Below the pieces are notes generated by a model. That model saw nothing but the letters and a program-made list of their open reading frames with translations. It was not told the origin of the DNA and searched no databases. Source: Paenimyroides aestuarii (GTDB lineage: Bacteria > Bacteroidota > Bacteroidia > Flavobacteriales > Flavobacteriaceae). From it: a DNA stretch of 64,000 bases. Positions 35,188 to 43,631 of this stretch are shown one piece after another; position 1 is the first letter of the stretch, and the number at the start of each line of letters is the position of its first letter. The position numbers and the translations under genes were made by a program. Location: the NCBI RefSeq assembly GCF_024628805.1, contig NZ_CP102382.1, positions 1,426,001 through 1,490,000 of the forward strand, in the 5' to 3' direction.

Positions 35188-35235
35188 GAAAATACAAAGG
35201 GATTTATTGATGCGATGAAGGAGTATAAAGGATAG
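35188..35235 (+). repeat. Duplicated 3' end of hemE
   Basis: 48 bp matching the last 48 bp of hemE (34441-34488) with six substitutions, including ATTTATTGATGCG and GTATAAAGGATAG with the stop. It is followed by the second REP element just as hemE is followed by the first, so about 125 bp (hemE tail plus REP) is a direct repeat flanking the RAYT gene. Confidence 0.88.
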
Positions 35236-35239
35236 GCAC

Positions 35240-35311
35240 CCTGCAAGGTTTTCAAAACCTTGTAGGTATCAGATATATAATAAACCTACAAGGTCTTAAA
35301 GACCTTGCAGG
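35240..35311. repeat. REP/BIME-like element, copy 2 (after RAYT)
   Basis: 72 bp with the same two-palindrome structure as copy 1: CCTGCAAGG...CCTTGTAGG, then CCTACAAGG...CCTTGCAGG around TCTTAAAGA. It lies 4 bp after the duplicated hemE tail and 15 bp before the hypothetical gene at 35327. Confidence 0.92.
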
Positions 35312-35326
35312 ACAAATAATAAAAAA

Positions 35327-35686
35327 ATGCTCACAAGTAAAAAAGACGAAACCGAACAACGCTTAAACTCGATATTGCAAAAGCTGTCGGGCATTACCTT
35401 TGTGCCCGAAAATTGGAACGAAGCTGTTTTTTGGACCACTTTAGAAGAGACAGGATTGTCTAAAGTCGATGTATTGGAAAAAGAAGAAAATTTATTTTTT
35501 CAGCAATTGATCGATTTGCAATTTCCTTGGGAACACATGGAAAGATTGGCTGATATTTTAGTGGCTTTAGATGCCAAACAACCCAATCAAATATTAAAAG
35601 AGCGCGCCAAAAATTTGTATCAATTCATACAAAACGAAAGCAAAATGTTTTCTTTTGAAATTATGAGTAAGATGACGAAATTATAA
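35327..35686 (+). CDS. Hypothetical protein in the hem operon (119 aa)
   Basis: A small soluble, largely helical protein (TEQRLNSILQKLSGITF, then EHMERLADILVALDA and QILKERAKNLYQFIQ). No family is recognised and no cysteine or metal motif stands out; it has two tryptophans in the centre (ENWNEAVFWTTL) and one in FPWEH. It is embedded between hemE and hemF, bounded on both sides by REP-like elements, and in the operon direction, so it is probably expressed with the haem genes. Confidence 0.7.
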   Translation: MLTSKKDETEQRLNSILQKLSGITFVPENWNEAVFWTTLEETGLSKVDVLEKEENLFFQQLIDLQFPWEHMERLADILVALDAKQPNQILKERAKNLYQFIQNESKMFSFEIMSKMTKL

Positions 35687-35692
35687 AAAAAT

Positions 35693-35764
35693 CCTGCAAG
35701 GTTTTTAAAACCTTGTAGGTATCCAGATATAAATAAACCTACAAGGTCTGAGAGACCTTGCAGG
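35693..35764. repeat. REP/BIME-like element, copy 3 (before hemF)
   Basis: 72 bp with the same architecture as copies 1 and 2; the second-palindrome core is TCTGAGAGA. It lies 6 bp after the hypothetical gene and 17 bp before hemF. Confidence 0.92.
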
Positions 35765-35781
35765 ACTAAACACCACAAACC

Positions 35782-36687
35782 ATGAAAAATAAATTCTACA
35801 CCTATATAAAAAACCTTCAAGACCAAATTTGTAAGGCATTAGAAGATACTGATGGCAGCGCAAAATTCCGTGAAGACCTTTGGGAACGCCCAGAAGGTGG
35901 TGGCGGACGAACACGTGTGATTGAAAACGGAAACGTTTTTGAAAAAGGCGGCGTAAATATCTCAGCCGTTCATGGGAAATTGCCAGAAAGTATGCAAAAG
36001 ATGTTCAACGTGGGTGAAGCCGATTTTTTTGCCTGCGGGTTAAGCTTGGTCATTCACCCTAAAAACCCGATGGTTCCAACGGTTCATGCAAACTGGCGTT
36101 ATTTTGAAATGTATGACGATGCCGGAAATGTAATTAACAGTTGGTTTGGTGGCGGACAAGATTTAACACCTTATTATTTGTTTGAAGAAGATGCCACACA
36201 TTTTCATCAAATTTGTAAAACCGCTTGCGACAAACATAATCCAGAATTTTATCCAAAATATAAAAAACAATGCGACGATTATTTCTGGAATGCACACCGA
36301 AACGAAGCACGCGGAATTGGCGGTTTGTTTTTTGATTATTTAAAAGCAAACGATCAAATGTCTATGAACGATTGGTACAATTTTGTAACCGAAATAGGGA
36401 ATAGTTTTTTAGCGTGTTATGTACCAATTGTCGAAAAAAGAAAAAATTTACCTTATACCGAAGCGCAACGAACTTGGCAAGAAATCCGTCGTGGGCGTTA
36501 TGTAGAATTCAATTTGGTTCACGACAAAGGAACACTTTTCGGACTAAAAACCAATGGAAGAATCGAAAGTATCTTGATGAGTTTGCCGCCGCACGTTCAA
36601 TGGATTTATGACTATCATCCAGAAGCAGGTTCAGAAGAAGAAAAATTAATCAAAGTGTTAGAAAATCCTAAAGAATGGATAAATTAA
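35782..36687 (+). CDS. hemF: Oxygen-dependent coproporphyrinogen III oxidase
   Basis: The 301-residue enzyme uses O2 to convert coproporphyrinogen III to protoporphyrinogen IX. It has GGGGRTRVIENGNVFEKGGVN near residues 38-60, HANWRYFEM, SWFGGGQDLTPYYLFEEDA and EARGIGGLFFDYL, all conserved in HemF. It implies aerobic haem synthesis; no HemN is in the window. The start of the next gene overlaps its last 13 bp. Confidence 0.97.
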   Translation: MKNKFYTYIKNLQDQICKALEDTDGSAKFREDLWERPEGGGGRTRVIENGNVFEKGGVNISAVHGKLPESMQKMFNVGEADFFACGLSLVIHPKNPMVPTVHANWRYFEMYDDAGNVINSWFGGGQDLTPYYLFEEDATHFHQICKTACDKHNPEFYPKYKKQCDDYFWNAHRNEARGIGGLFFDYLKANDQMSMNDWYNFVTEIGNSFLACYVPIVEKRKNLPYTEAQRTWQEIRRGRYVEFNLVHDKGTLFGLKTNGRIESILMSLPPHVQWIYDYHPEAGSEEEKLIKVLENPKEWIN

Positions 36688-37613
36688 TTTGGTTTTGTCT
36701 CTTTTTGCTTTTTTCATTACGTGTTGTTGCTCAGAATGATACATTGAATACTTACGCCGTTTCGTATGATGAAAAAGTGGTGTCAAGTATCACTTATCAA
36801 AACAATTCTAATAGTTTTTTAATAAATTATCAAGATGAAGAGGGTGGTTATGCGGCAAGTTTTACACCCAATACACAACAAAAGATTGTAGCAGGTTTAA
36901 GTTATAAATTGATTGATATTTCAATTGGATTTACACCAAATTTTTTAAAAACAGATGCCTCAAAATTAGAATCAAATAATTTTAATTTAGGCTTTCGGTT
37001 CAATTATAAAAAATGGTATCAATCGGTAACGTTTATCAATCAAAAAGGGTTCTTTTTAGAGTATAACGATTCAGAAAAATTTTATTTGCCACGTTTTCGC
37101 TCTACAAAGTTAGGAGGAACAACTTCGTATGTTTTTAACGATAAGTTTTCTTTCAAAACCTTGTTCAATCAAAATCAATGGCAACAAAAAAGCGCAGGTA
37201 GTTTCATTCCCAATTTTTCTGTATATTATACCAATCTAACATCAAAAGACACATCAGATCATTTACACATCGACATCTATACTTTTTCGTTGGCACCATC
37301 GTATTATTACAACTGGGTTATTCATGAAAATTTTTTGATTTCCGGCGGATTATTGGTTGGTGCGGGTGTGAATGTCGCTAGTAACGAAGCCATTATTATG
37401 TATGAAGTATCAACAAATATTAAACTGGGGTACAATACAGATGCCTTTTTTGCATATTTCGGATTGAATAGTACCAATTTTTTTCAAGAAGAAAATCAAA
37501 ATAGATTTTTTGATTCATTTGCAGAGTTTAAATTAGCAGCTGGCTATCGATTTGATCCACCCAAAAAGGTAAAAAAAACGTATGATGATATAACCCGAAA
37601 AATTGGGTTTTAA
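36675..37613 (+). CDS. DUF4421 family exported protein
   Basis: A 312-residue protein with a signal peptide (cleavage near VVAQ, residue 19) and a mature part of amphipathic strands (VAGLSYKLIDISIGFTPNFL, NFNLGFRFNYKKWYQSV, FKLAAGYRFDPP). This fits DUF4421, a predicted outer-membrane barrel of Bacteroidota with unknown function. It overlaps hemF by 13 bp, so translation is coupled to a haem enzyme. A haem or porphyrin link is suggested only by this position. Confidence 0.82.
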   Translation: MDKLIWFCLFLLFSLRVVAQNDTLNTYAVSYDEKVVSSITYQNNSNSFLINYQDEEGGYAASFTPNTQQKIVAGLSYKLIDISIGFTPNFLKTDASKLESNNFNLGFRFNYKKWYQSVTFINQKGFFLEYNDSEKFYLPRFRSTKLGGTTSYVFNDKFSFKTLFNQNQWQQKSAGSFIPNFSVYYTNLTSKDTSDHLHIDIYTFSLAPSYYYNWVIHENFLISGGLLVGAGVNVASNEAIIMYEVSTNIKLGYNTDAFFAYFGLNSTNFFQEENQNRFFDSFAEFKLAAGYRFDPPKKVKKTYDDITRKIGF

Positions 37614-37627
37614 TTTAAAATGATGTT

Positions 37628-38035
37628 ATGAAAAAGTATATTTTATTTTTTTTGATGATTAATCTTTTTACAGGTTGTGATTATTTCAATACTTATTCCT
37701 TGAAAAATAAATCAGGTCAAATCTTGCTTGTTGAAGTTGTTGTAAATGACAAATATATTGATTCAAAGAATATTAAAGAATCAATGATGTACAATTTGAG
37801 ATCAAATAAGATTATTTCATTAGATACCATAAATTATAAGCTAAAATTAAGTTTAGATAGTGATGAAGAATTTATGTTTGGCGGTGCAACTAATGGTTAT
37901 CCATTGCTTGATCGTTATGATCAAATAACTATTTATAAGGAAGATTCTTTAGTATTTTACGGTAATCAATATATTATACAGAATCTGTACACTAATTCAA
38001 AACAAGATCACACAGAAGTTTTAAATATATATTAA
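37628..38035 (+). CDS. Hypothetical lipoprotein (135 aa)
   Basis: The lipobox is NLFTGC near residue 17. The mature part is a single beta-rich domain (GQILLVEVVVNDKYIDS, INYKLKLSLDSDEEF, QITIYKEDSLVFYGNQYII). No family is recognised. The gene is AT-rich and lies 14 bp after DUF4421 and 22 bp before hemB, in the same direction. Confidence 0.75.
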   Translation: MKKYILFFLMINLFTGCDYFNTYSLKNKSGQILLVEVVVNDKYIDSKNIKESMMYNLRSNKIISLDTINYKLKLSLDSDEEFMFGGATNGYPLLDRYDQITIYKEDSLVFYGNQYIIQNLYTNSKQDHTEVLNIY

Positions 38036-38057
38036 GCTAAAAACGAATAACAAGATT

Positions 38058-39071
38058 ATGTTTCCATTACACAGAGGTCGTCGTTTAAGAGTAAACGAAT
38101 CCATAAGAAATTTAGTTCGCGAAACAACTTTAAGTCCCAGCGATTTTATGTTTCCGATGTTCATTGCAGAAGGTGAAAATTATAAAGTTGAAATTCCATC
38201 AATGCCCGGAATTTTTCGTCGTTCGATTGATTTAACAATAGAAGAAATCAAAGAACTTTTTGCTTTAGGAATTCGTGCCGTAAATATTTACGTAAAAGTC
38301 GATGAAAGCCTAAAAGACAATACCGGAAAAGAAGCTTGGAACGACAATGGATTGATGCAACGTGCCATTCGCGAAATCAAAAAAGCATGTCCTGAAATGA
38401 TTGTGATGCCCGATGTGGCTCTCGATCCATATTCCATTTACGGTCATGATGGAATCATCAAAAACGGTGATATCGCCAATGACGAAACCAACGAAGCACT
38501 CGTGAAAATGGCGGTTTCGCATGCTAAAGCCGGAGCCGATTTTGTGGCACCAAGCGACATGATGGACGGTCGCGTATTGCGTTTGCGTCAAGGATTAGAT
38601 GCGGCAGGTTTTCAAAATGTTGGCATTATGAGTTATTCGGCTAAATATGCTTCGGCTTTTTACGGACCTTTTCGCGATGCATTGGATTCTGCACCAAAAG
38701 AAAATGAAGGAGATGTTGCTGACCCTGTCGAAGTACCAAAAGACAAGAAAACCTACCAAATGGACTATGCCAACCGCATCGAAGCTGTGAAAGAAGCCCT
38801 TTGGGATGTAGAAGAGGGCGCTGATATGGTGATGGTAAAACCCGGAATTGCATATTTGGATATCGTTCGTGAGGTAAAAAATGCCGTAAATATTCCCGTA
38901 ACGGTTTTCCATGTTTCGGGCGAATATGCCATGATCAAAGCCGCTGCTGAAAAAGGTTGGCTCGATCACGATAAAATCATGATGGAACAACTCATGTGCA
39001 TTAAACGTGCTGGAGCAAGTCTAATTTCGACTTATTTTGCCAAGGAAGCGGCTATTTTATTAAACAAATAA
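38058..39071 (+). CDS. hemB: Delta-aminolevulinic acid dehydratase (porphobilinogen synthase)
   Basis: The 337-residue enzyme condenses two 5-aminolevulinates into porphobilinogen. Two active-site lysines are visible: in MSYSAKYASAFYGPFRDA and in ADMVMVKPGIAYLD. DVALDPYSIYGHDGI lacks the zinc-binding cysteine set (DVCLCxYxxHGHCG in zinc enzymes), so this is a magnesium-type enzyme. It closes the porphyrin genes of the plus-strand run. Confidence 0.96.
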   Translation: MFPLHRGRRLRVNESIRNLVRETTLSPSDFMFPMFIAEGENYKVEIPSMPGIFRRSIDLTIEEIKELFALGIRAVNIYVKVDESLKDNTGKEAWNDNGLMQRAIREIKKACPEMIVMPDVALDPYSIYGHDGIIKNGDIANDETNEALVKMAVSHAKAGADFVAPSDMMDGRVLRLRQGLDAAGFQNVGIMSYSAKYASAFYGPFRDALDSAPKENEGDVADPVEVPKDKKTYQMDYANRIEAVKEALWDVEEGADMVMVKPGIAYLDIVREVKNAVNIPVTVFHVSGEYAMIKAAAEKGWLDHDKIMMEQLMCIKRAGASLISTYFAKEAAILLNK

Positions 39072-39078
39072 TATCAAT

Positions 39079-39480
39079 ATGAAAAAGTTTTTATTTTTAG
39101 GAATTGTTGCATTAACAATGGCAGCATGCAGTAAAAAAGAAGAGAAAAAAGAAGCATTGTATCCTGAAAATGTTGCTGAAAAATTAAGCCCTGAAGAGCA
39201 GCTAATTGCCGACGGAAAAGAGTTGTTTGAAAGCAACAAAGCAGCTTGTTTTTCGTGCCATAAAGTGGATAAAAAAGTGATTGGACCTAGCGTTAAAGAG
39301 ATTGCTAAGGTTTACAAAGAACAAAACGGTGACATGATAGCATTTTTGCGTAAAAAAGCCGACCCAATTGTTGACCCGTCGCAATACAATGTGATGGAAA
39401 CCAATTTTGCTATTCTAAAAACCATGAGCGACGAAGAGTTGCAAGCTTTAGAAGCATATATGATGAGTACGATTAAGTAA
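39079..39480 (+). CDS. c-type cytochrome lipoprotein
   Basis: A 133-residue lipoprotein (lipobox TMAAC, Cys17) with one class I cytochrome c domain: the haem attachment motif is CFSCH (Cys57, Cys60, His61), and the distal methionine is probably in YNVMETNF or the following KTMSDEEL. The linker is KKEE-rich. It starts 7 bp after hemB, so haem supply and a haem-using electron carrier are read together. Confidence 0.93.
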   Translation: MKKFLFLGIVALTMAACSKKEEKKEALYPENVAEKLSPEEQLIADGKELFESNKAACFSCHKVDKKVIGPSVKEIAKVYKEQNGDMIAFLRKKADPIVDPSQYNVMETNFAILKTMSDEELQALEAYMMSTIK

Positions 39481-39483
39481 CAA

Positions 39484-39512
39484 GAAAGGCATCCATTTAG
39501 ATGCCTCTTTTT
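39484..39512. terminator. Terminator between cytochrome c and DUF808 genes
   Basis: The stem GAAAGGCAT/ATGCCTCTTT with an 8-nt loop ends in a T-run, immediately after the cytochrome stop at 39480. The DUF808 gene converges from the other side. Confidence 0.8.
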
Positions 39513-39515
39513 TAT

Positions 39516-40424
39516 TTAATGACTTGTCTTTTTACCAAACATCTTTTTATATGCCGTAACTAGTAAAACTACAATTAAACCGGCAACTATACCGTATAAG
39601 AACTGTTTGGCCATTTCTGGTACATTGGGAAGTAAATGATGTAAATAATCTATATTATGATCAAAAATTCCGCCAGAAACCAATAGTAAAGCCAATGTTC
39701 CAACAACTGCTAAACCTTTAATTACCCAAGGAAGGGCTTTAATTAAAAAGTTGCCTAAAGTAGCCAGAAAACCTGTTTCACTTTTTGATTTTTTTATCAG
39801 TTTGTAGCCGGCATCGTCCATACGCACTATTAGAGCTACAATTCCATAAACCCCAACTGTTGCAATAATGGCAACGATGGAAACTGTTACAATTTCAACA
39901 AGAAGCGGGTTGAACTCAGATTTTAGCGATTCATAGCCCGATTTTGCAGCTGCTAAGGCAATAATCACAATTTCTAATGATAGAATAAAGTCGGTAGTAA
40001 TAGCCGATTTAATTTTTGCTTTTTCTAGCGCCTCGCCGTCTTCGGAAACTTCAGTAGCTTCCTCGATTACTTCCACTCCTTTTTTCTTTCTGTGAAACAA
40101 AAACTCCACAATTTTTTCTACGCCTTCAAAGGCCAAATAAAATCCACCGATGATTAATATAACAGTGATTGCGGGTGAATACAGCCATTCTAAAAGGAAA
40201 ACAAAAGGAACAATAATCAGTTTGTTTAAGAAAGATCCTTTCATAATTTTCATGAGTACCGGAATTTCTCTCGAAGATAGAAAACCGGTTGCTTTTTCTG
40301 CATTCACTGCTAAATCATCTCCTAAAATACCTGCTGTTTTTTGTGTTGCAATTTTACTCGTTACTGCCACATCGTCCATTAAAGCTGCGATGTCGTCTAA
40401 AATTGCAAAAAAGCCTGATGCCAT
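39516..40424 (-). CDS. DUF808 family inner-membrane protein
   Basis: A 302-residue protein. The N-terminus (MASGFFAILDDIAALMDD, then KTAGILGDDLAVNAEKATGF) is the signature of DUF808/YedI. About six transmembrane segments follow from residue 70 onward, with an acidic cytoplasmic loop (about 110-140). The function is unknown. The gene stands alone, convergent with the haem operon and divergent from DUF4256. Confidence 0.88.
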   Translation of the reverse strand: MASGFFAILDDIAALMDDVAVTSKIATQKTAGILGDDLAVNAEKATGFLSSREIPVLMKIMKGSFLNKLIIVPFVFLLEWLYSPAITVILIIGGFYLAFEGVEKIVEFLFHRKKKGVEVIEEATEVSEDGEALEKAKIKSAITTDFILSLEIVIIALAAAKSGYESLKSEFNPLLVEIVTVSIVAIIATVGVYGIVALIVRMDDAGYKLIKKSKSETGFLATLGNFLIKALPWVIKGLAVVGTLALLLVSGGIFDHNIDYLHHLLPNVPEMAKQFLYGIVAGLIVVLLVTAYKKMFGKKTSH

Positions 40425-40516
40425 ATCTATTTAATTTTTTTTAAATGTAAAAATATAAATTTATCTTTAGATTTATTTTTAATTCGCTATCAAAATATAG
40501 CTACAAAATTAAAACA

Positions 40517-41074
40517 ATGAAAAGCAAATTATCAGCAGAGGAGCAATCTATTTTTTTAGATACTTTAAAAAAAAGATTCGCAAAGAACAGGCATCGACAT
40601 AAAAATATCGATTGGAATGATGTGGAAACAAAATTGCAAAAAAATCCTTCAAAAATCGATGTGTTGTTGAGAATGGAAGAAACAGGAGGCGAACCTGATG
40701 TGGTGGTTTTTGAGGAGAAATCAAATGAAATTGTTTTTTGTGATTGTTCAAAGGAAAGCCCAAAAGGGCGTCGCAGTTTTTGTTATGACCGTCCCGCTTT
40801 GGATGCCCGAAAGGAACATAAACCCGCAAACAACGTTATTGATTCCGCAGATGAAATCGGTATTAAATTGTTAAACGAAGAAGAATACCACGCTTTACAG
40901 GCTTTAGAAGCTTTTGATACAAAAACATCGACCTGGATTGAAACGCCTCAAAAAATCCGAGATTTAGGTGGTGCCTTATTTGGCGATTTTCGATACGATA
41001 CCGTTTTTTTCTATCACAATGGGGCTTCGTCTTATTATGCGGCACGCGGTTTCCGTGGCTTGTTAAAAATTTAG
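40517..41074 (+). CDS. DUF4256 family protein
   Basis: A 185-residue soluble protein. Family-typical stretches: LKKRFAKNRHRHKNIDW, LLRMEETGGEPDVVVFE, CDCSKESPKGRRSFCYD and AASSYYAARGFRG-like SSYYAARGFRGLLKI at the end. The function is unknown. It ends 4 bp before the next gene. Confidence 0.85.
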   Translation: MKSKLSAEEQSIFLDTLKKRFAKNRHRHKNIDWNDVETKLQKNPSKIDVLLRMEETGGEPDVVVFEEKSNEIVFCDCSKESPKGRRSFCYDRPALDARKEHKPANNVIDSADEIGIKLLNEEEYHALQALEAFDTKTSTWIETPQKIRDLGGALFGDFRYDTVFFYHNGASSYYAARGFRGLLKI

Positions 41075-41078
41075 TGCA

Positions 41079-41492
41079 ATGAAAAGTATTAGTTTTGCTT
41101 TCATACTGCTTTTTGGCTTTAGCTTTTCATTAGCAGCTCAAAATAAAGTGTCCGATTTTAGAAATATTTATGGAAAGGACATTTATTACTATTACAGCGG
41201 CGATTTTAGTTATTCCCAAAAGTACTTAGATGAACTTTATTTAATTGCAGAATATTACATTGCAAACTCTAAAAATCAATTGCTTAAAAACATCATTGAC
41301 AGTAAATACAGATTGGAATATTCCATTGAACAGCAACAGCGCAATGATAAAGAATATACGGTTTTAGGAATTGGAACAGTAACAGAGGGCAGAATTACCA
41401 AAGCACAATGGCTGTATTACGATGCCAAAGATAAAATTTTATATGAATATGATTTGCCAAATGATGAATTGGTGGTTTTTGAGTGCTTATGA
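41079..41492 (+). CDS. Hypothetical exported protein (137 aa)
   Basis: A signal peptide (SISFAFILLFGFSFSLAAQ) with likely cleavage after residue 20. The mature domain starts with tyrosine-rich DIYYYYSGDFSYSQKYLDE, then a helix and strands ending LPNDELVVFECL. No family is recognised. It follows DUF4256 by 4 bp and converges on the helical-repeat protein with a 3-bp gap. Confidence 0.7.
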   Translation: MKSISFAFILLFGFSFSLAAQNKVSDFRNIYGKDIYYYYSGDFSYSQKYLDELYLIAEYYIANSKNQLLKNIIDSKYRLEYSIEQQQRNDKEYTVLGIGTVTEGRITKAQWLYYDAKDKILYEYDLPNDELVVFECL

Positions 41493-41495
41493 TTG

Positions 41496-42944
41496 TTAGT
41501 TTTGCCACAAATCAATAAACCAATTGATAAAAGTTAAACTAAAAACGTCTTGATTTTCTTTTTGATGCTGCATAAAAATTATGTTATCCCTGAAAGATTG
41601 TCTTTGAATGATATCGGGATTCAGTAAATATTTTTCAATAAGCAGTACAAAGTCAATGATTCGCTGTTCATTTACTTGCGTTAAATATTTTTTATATCTG
41701 TTTTTAAAACTCTGCAACCGTGTAAGCGCATACTCAAGATTATCAAACTGTGCGTGTAATAGAATTTCGATTAAATTTTTGCGTATTGTCCAAACAACAC
41801 CCATTTTCTTCTCATACCAAATGTCGGAATGCTGCAATTTTGTAAAACTTTTTAGCGCCTGCCGATTCTTCTTTTTTGCCAAATAAAAACATTCGCAAAG
41901 CTGCAAATCTATCACATCCTCAGCAATAAATTTTTTGGGTAAATTGCTTAATTCGCCAGTTGTTTTTTGAAGTGCTTCGTCTGTATTTCCTGAAAAATGC
42001 AGATTTAAACTGTGCAAAATAATCCATTTATGGTGAAATAGATTGAAATATTGACCGTTTTGCTGTTGCATTTGTATATGCATTTGGTTTAAATATTTTT
42101 CAGAATCGATAAAAAGCTTGTTTCTAAAACAAAAATTCGCCAAATAATACAATATGTGGATATGGTAATAAAGTTGGTTGCCACTCGCCGATTTTTGATG
42201 AATAATAGTTGCAGCTTTGGATGCGTAGGCTTCAATTAAAGAAAAATTCTGTTGAATATGCGCGTATTCATTTGCCAAATGCAAAATTTGATAGATAGAT
42301 TTATAATTGAAAAAATCGGTTGGTTGTAGTTGATACTTGGCAGCAATTTCTGTAATAAAATCGTTAAGATTGATTATTTTTCCATGTGCTTGCGTGTTTT
42401 GAAATGCTTGCCTTAAAACGGCGTATGCCATGTTTAGTCGGGCTTCTTTGTTTAAAAGCTCTTGATTTTTAATGATTTTATCGGTTAAATCTTCCAGTTT
42501 TTCCCGATCATTTAGAAAAGCATATTGCAATTTGATTTGTAGAATTTCGTGCAACAAACTGTATTGTTCTAGTTTTTCAGCCACCATTTCTGCTTTTTTT
42601 AGACATTTAAAGGCGGTTTTGTGCAAATTGTGCTCTAGTAAAAACTTACTTACAACCAGTAAACGCAAAGCTTCGTGGGCTTCGGAATTGTTTTTCTCAA
42701 AGGTTTTTTTAGAGAGAAAAAGAAGCAAACTTTCATATAAACGTTTTCTTAAAGAATGGTATGCATCTTTATTTTTATCGGAACCATACAATCTTTTTAA
42801 TTTATTTATATCGACCGTTTTTAAGATGGAAAACAATTCAATATTCTTGGTGTCATTCCGTTTATTGCGAAGCTTTAAATATTGTTTAAAACCCTTTGAT
42901 TCTTCTTCGTTTAAAATAGAAATTAGTTCTGATAGCGCATCCAT
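41496..42944 (-). CDS. Large helical-repeat (TPR-like) hypothetical protein
   Basis: A 482-residue soluble protein made almost wholly of antiparallel helices (KTAFKCLKKAEMVAEKLEQY, EHALRLLVVSK-like EALRLLVVSKFLLEH, SEKYLNQMHIQMQQQ). This spacing suggests TPR-like repeats and a scaffolding or regulatory role. No enzyme motif is seen. The gene is single, with an extensive antisense open frame that I regard as a shadow. Confidence 0.75.
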   Translation of the reverse strand: MDALSELISILNEEESKGFKQYLKLRNKRNDTKNIELFSILKTVDINKLKRLYGSDKNKDAYHSLRKRLYESLLLFLSKKTFEKNNSEAHEALRLLVVSKFLLEHNLHKTAFKCLKKAEMVAEKLEQYSLLHEILQIKLQYAFLNDREKLEDLTDKIIKNQELLNKEARLNMAYAVLRQAFQNTQAHGKIINLNDFITEIAAKYQLQPTDFFNYKSIYQILHLANEYAHIQQNFSLIEAYASKAATIIHQKSASGNQLYYHIHILYYLANFCFRNKLFIDSEKYLNQMHIQMQQQNGQYFNLFHHKWIILHSLNLHFSGNTDEALQKTTGELSNLPKKFIAEDVIDLQLCECFYLAKKKNRQALKSFTKLQHSDIWYEKKMGVVWTIRKNLIEILLHAQFDNLEYALTRLQSFKNRYKKYLTQVNEQRIIDFVLLIEKYLLNPDIIQRQSFRDNIIFMQHQKENQDVFSLTFINWFIDLWQN

Positions 42945-43079
42945 TTTTGTTCTTTTTGAATTTAAAATAAAGATACTTTTAAAAAGGAATATATCAACGG
43001 TTTTTGTGAAAATTTAGTTTTTTGTATTTCGGATTATGTTGCAGATTTGCTGTATCAAAATCACTAAAATTGAAAAAAT

Positions 43080-43535
43080 ATGGAAACAGTTAAAACAAAC
43101 AATGAAACGCATAAAAAAAACGAAATCAACAGAAATCCTTTAAAACCAACACCTGCATTTATCGGCGCTTCGTGGATGGTACTTTTTATTGGAACCATTT
43201 CCTATTGTGTTGGATTGTGGAACGCCGCCATGCAGTTAAACGAAAAGGGCTATTACTTTACCATTTTACTTTTTGGTTTGTTTGCAGTGATATCGGTTCA
43301 AAAAACGGTACGCGATAAAGCAGAGGGGTTGGAAGTGACGGAACTTTACTACGGATTGGCGTGGTTTGCAACCATAGCATCAATCACATTGCTCGTAATT
43401 GGTTTGTGGAATGCAGATTTATTGCTGAGTGAAAAAGGATTTTACGGCGTATCCTTTATATTGGCGGTTTATGGTGCAATTGCTGTACAGAAAAACACCC
43501 GCGACGCTAAATTAATTGATAATCTTTACAAATAA
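43080..43535 (+). CDS. YiaA/YiaB family inner-membrane protein
   Basis: A 151-residue protein with four transmembrane helices in two similar pairs. Each pair has a GLWNA element (VGLWNAAMQLNEKGYYF and IGLWNADLLLSEKGFYG), the hallmark of the YiaA/B repeat. The N-terminal 20 residues are polar. The function is unknown. A terminator follows. Confidence 0.9.
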   Translation: METVKTNNETHKKNEINRNPLKPTPAFIGASWMVLFIGTISYCVGLWNAAMQLNEKGYYFTILLFGLFAVISVQKTVRDKAEGLEVTELYYGLAWFATIASITLLVIGLWNADLLLSEKGFYGVSFILAVYGAIAVQKNTRDAKLIDNLYK

Positions 43536-43542
43536 TTTATTT

Positions 43543-43575
43543 AAAACTCGCTTCTCAAGCGGGTTTTGTTTTTTT
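43543..43575 (+). terminator. Terminator after the yiaA/B gene
   Basis: The stem AAAACTCGCTT/AAGCGGGTTTT (one G-T pair) with loop CTC is followed by a T-run. Confidence 0.85.
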
Positions 43576-43631
43576 AAGAAGAAAGCGATTATTTAAGAGA
43601 TTTTAGTACCTTTAATTTACAAAAGTACTAC

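Noticed and set aside
34493..35764. CRISPR array made of the three spaced palindromes
   Set aside because: Copies are about 72 bp, 450-750 bp apart with genes between them, and no cas genes are present; they are REP/BIME-like.
42472..43017. 181-codon plus-strand frame opposite the helical-repeat gene
   Set aside because: Ser/Lys-rich antisense of a Leu/Lys/Glu helical protein; no start context.
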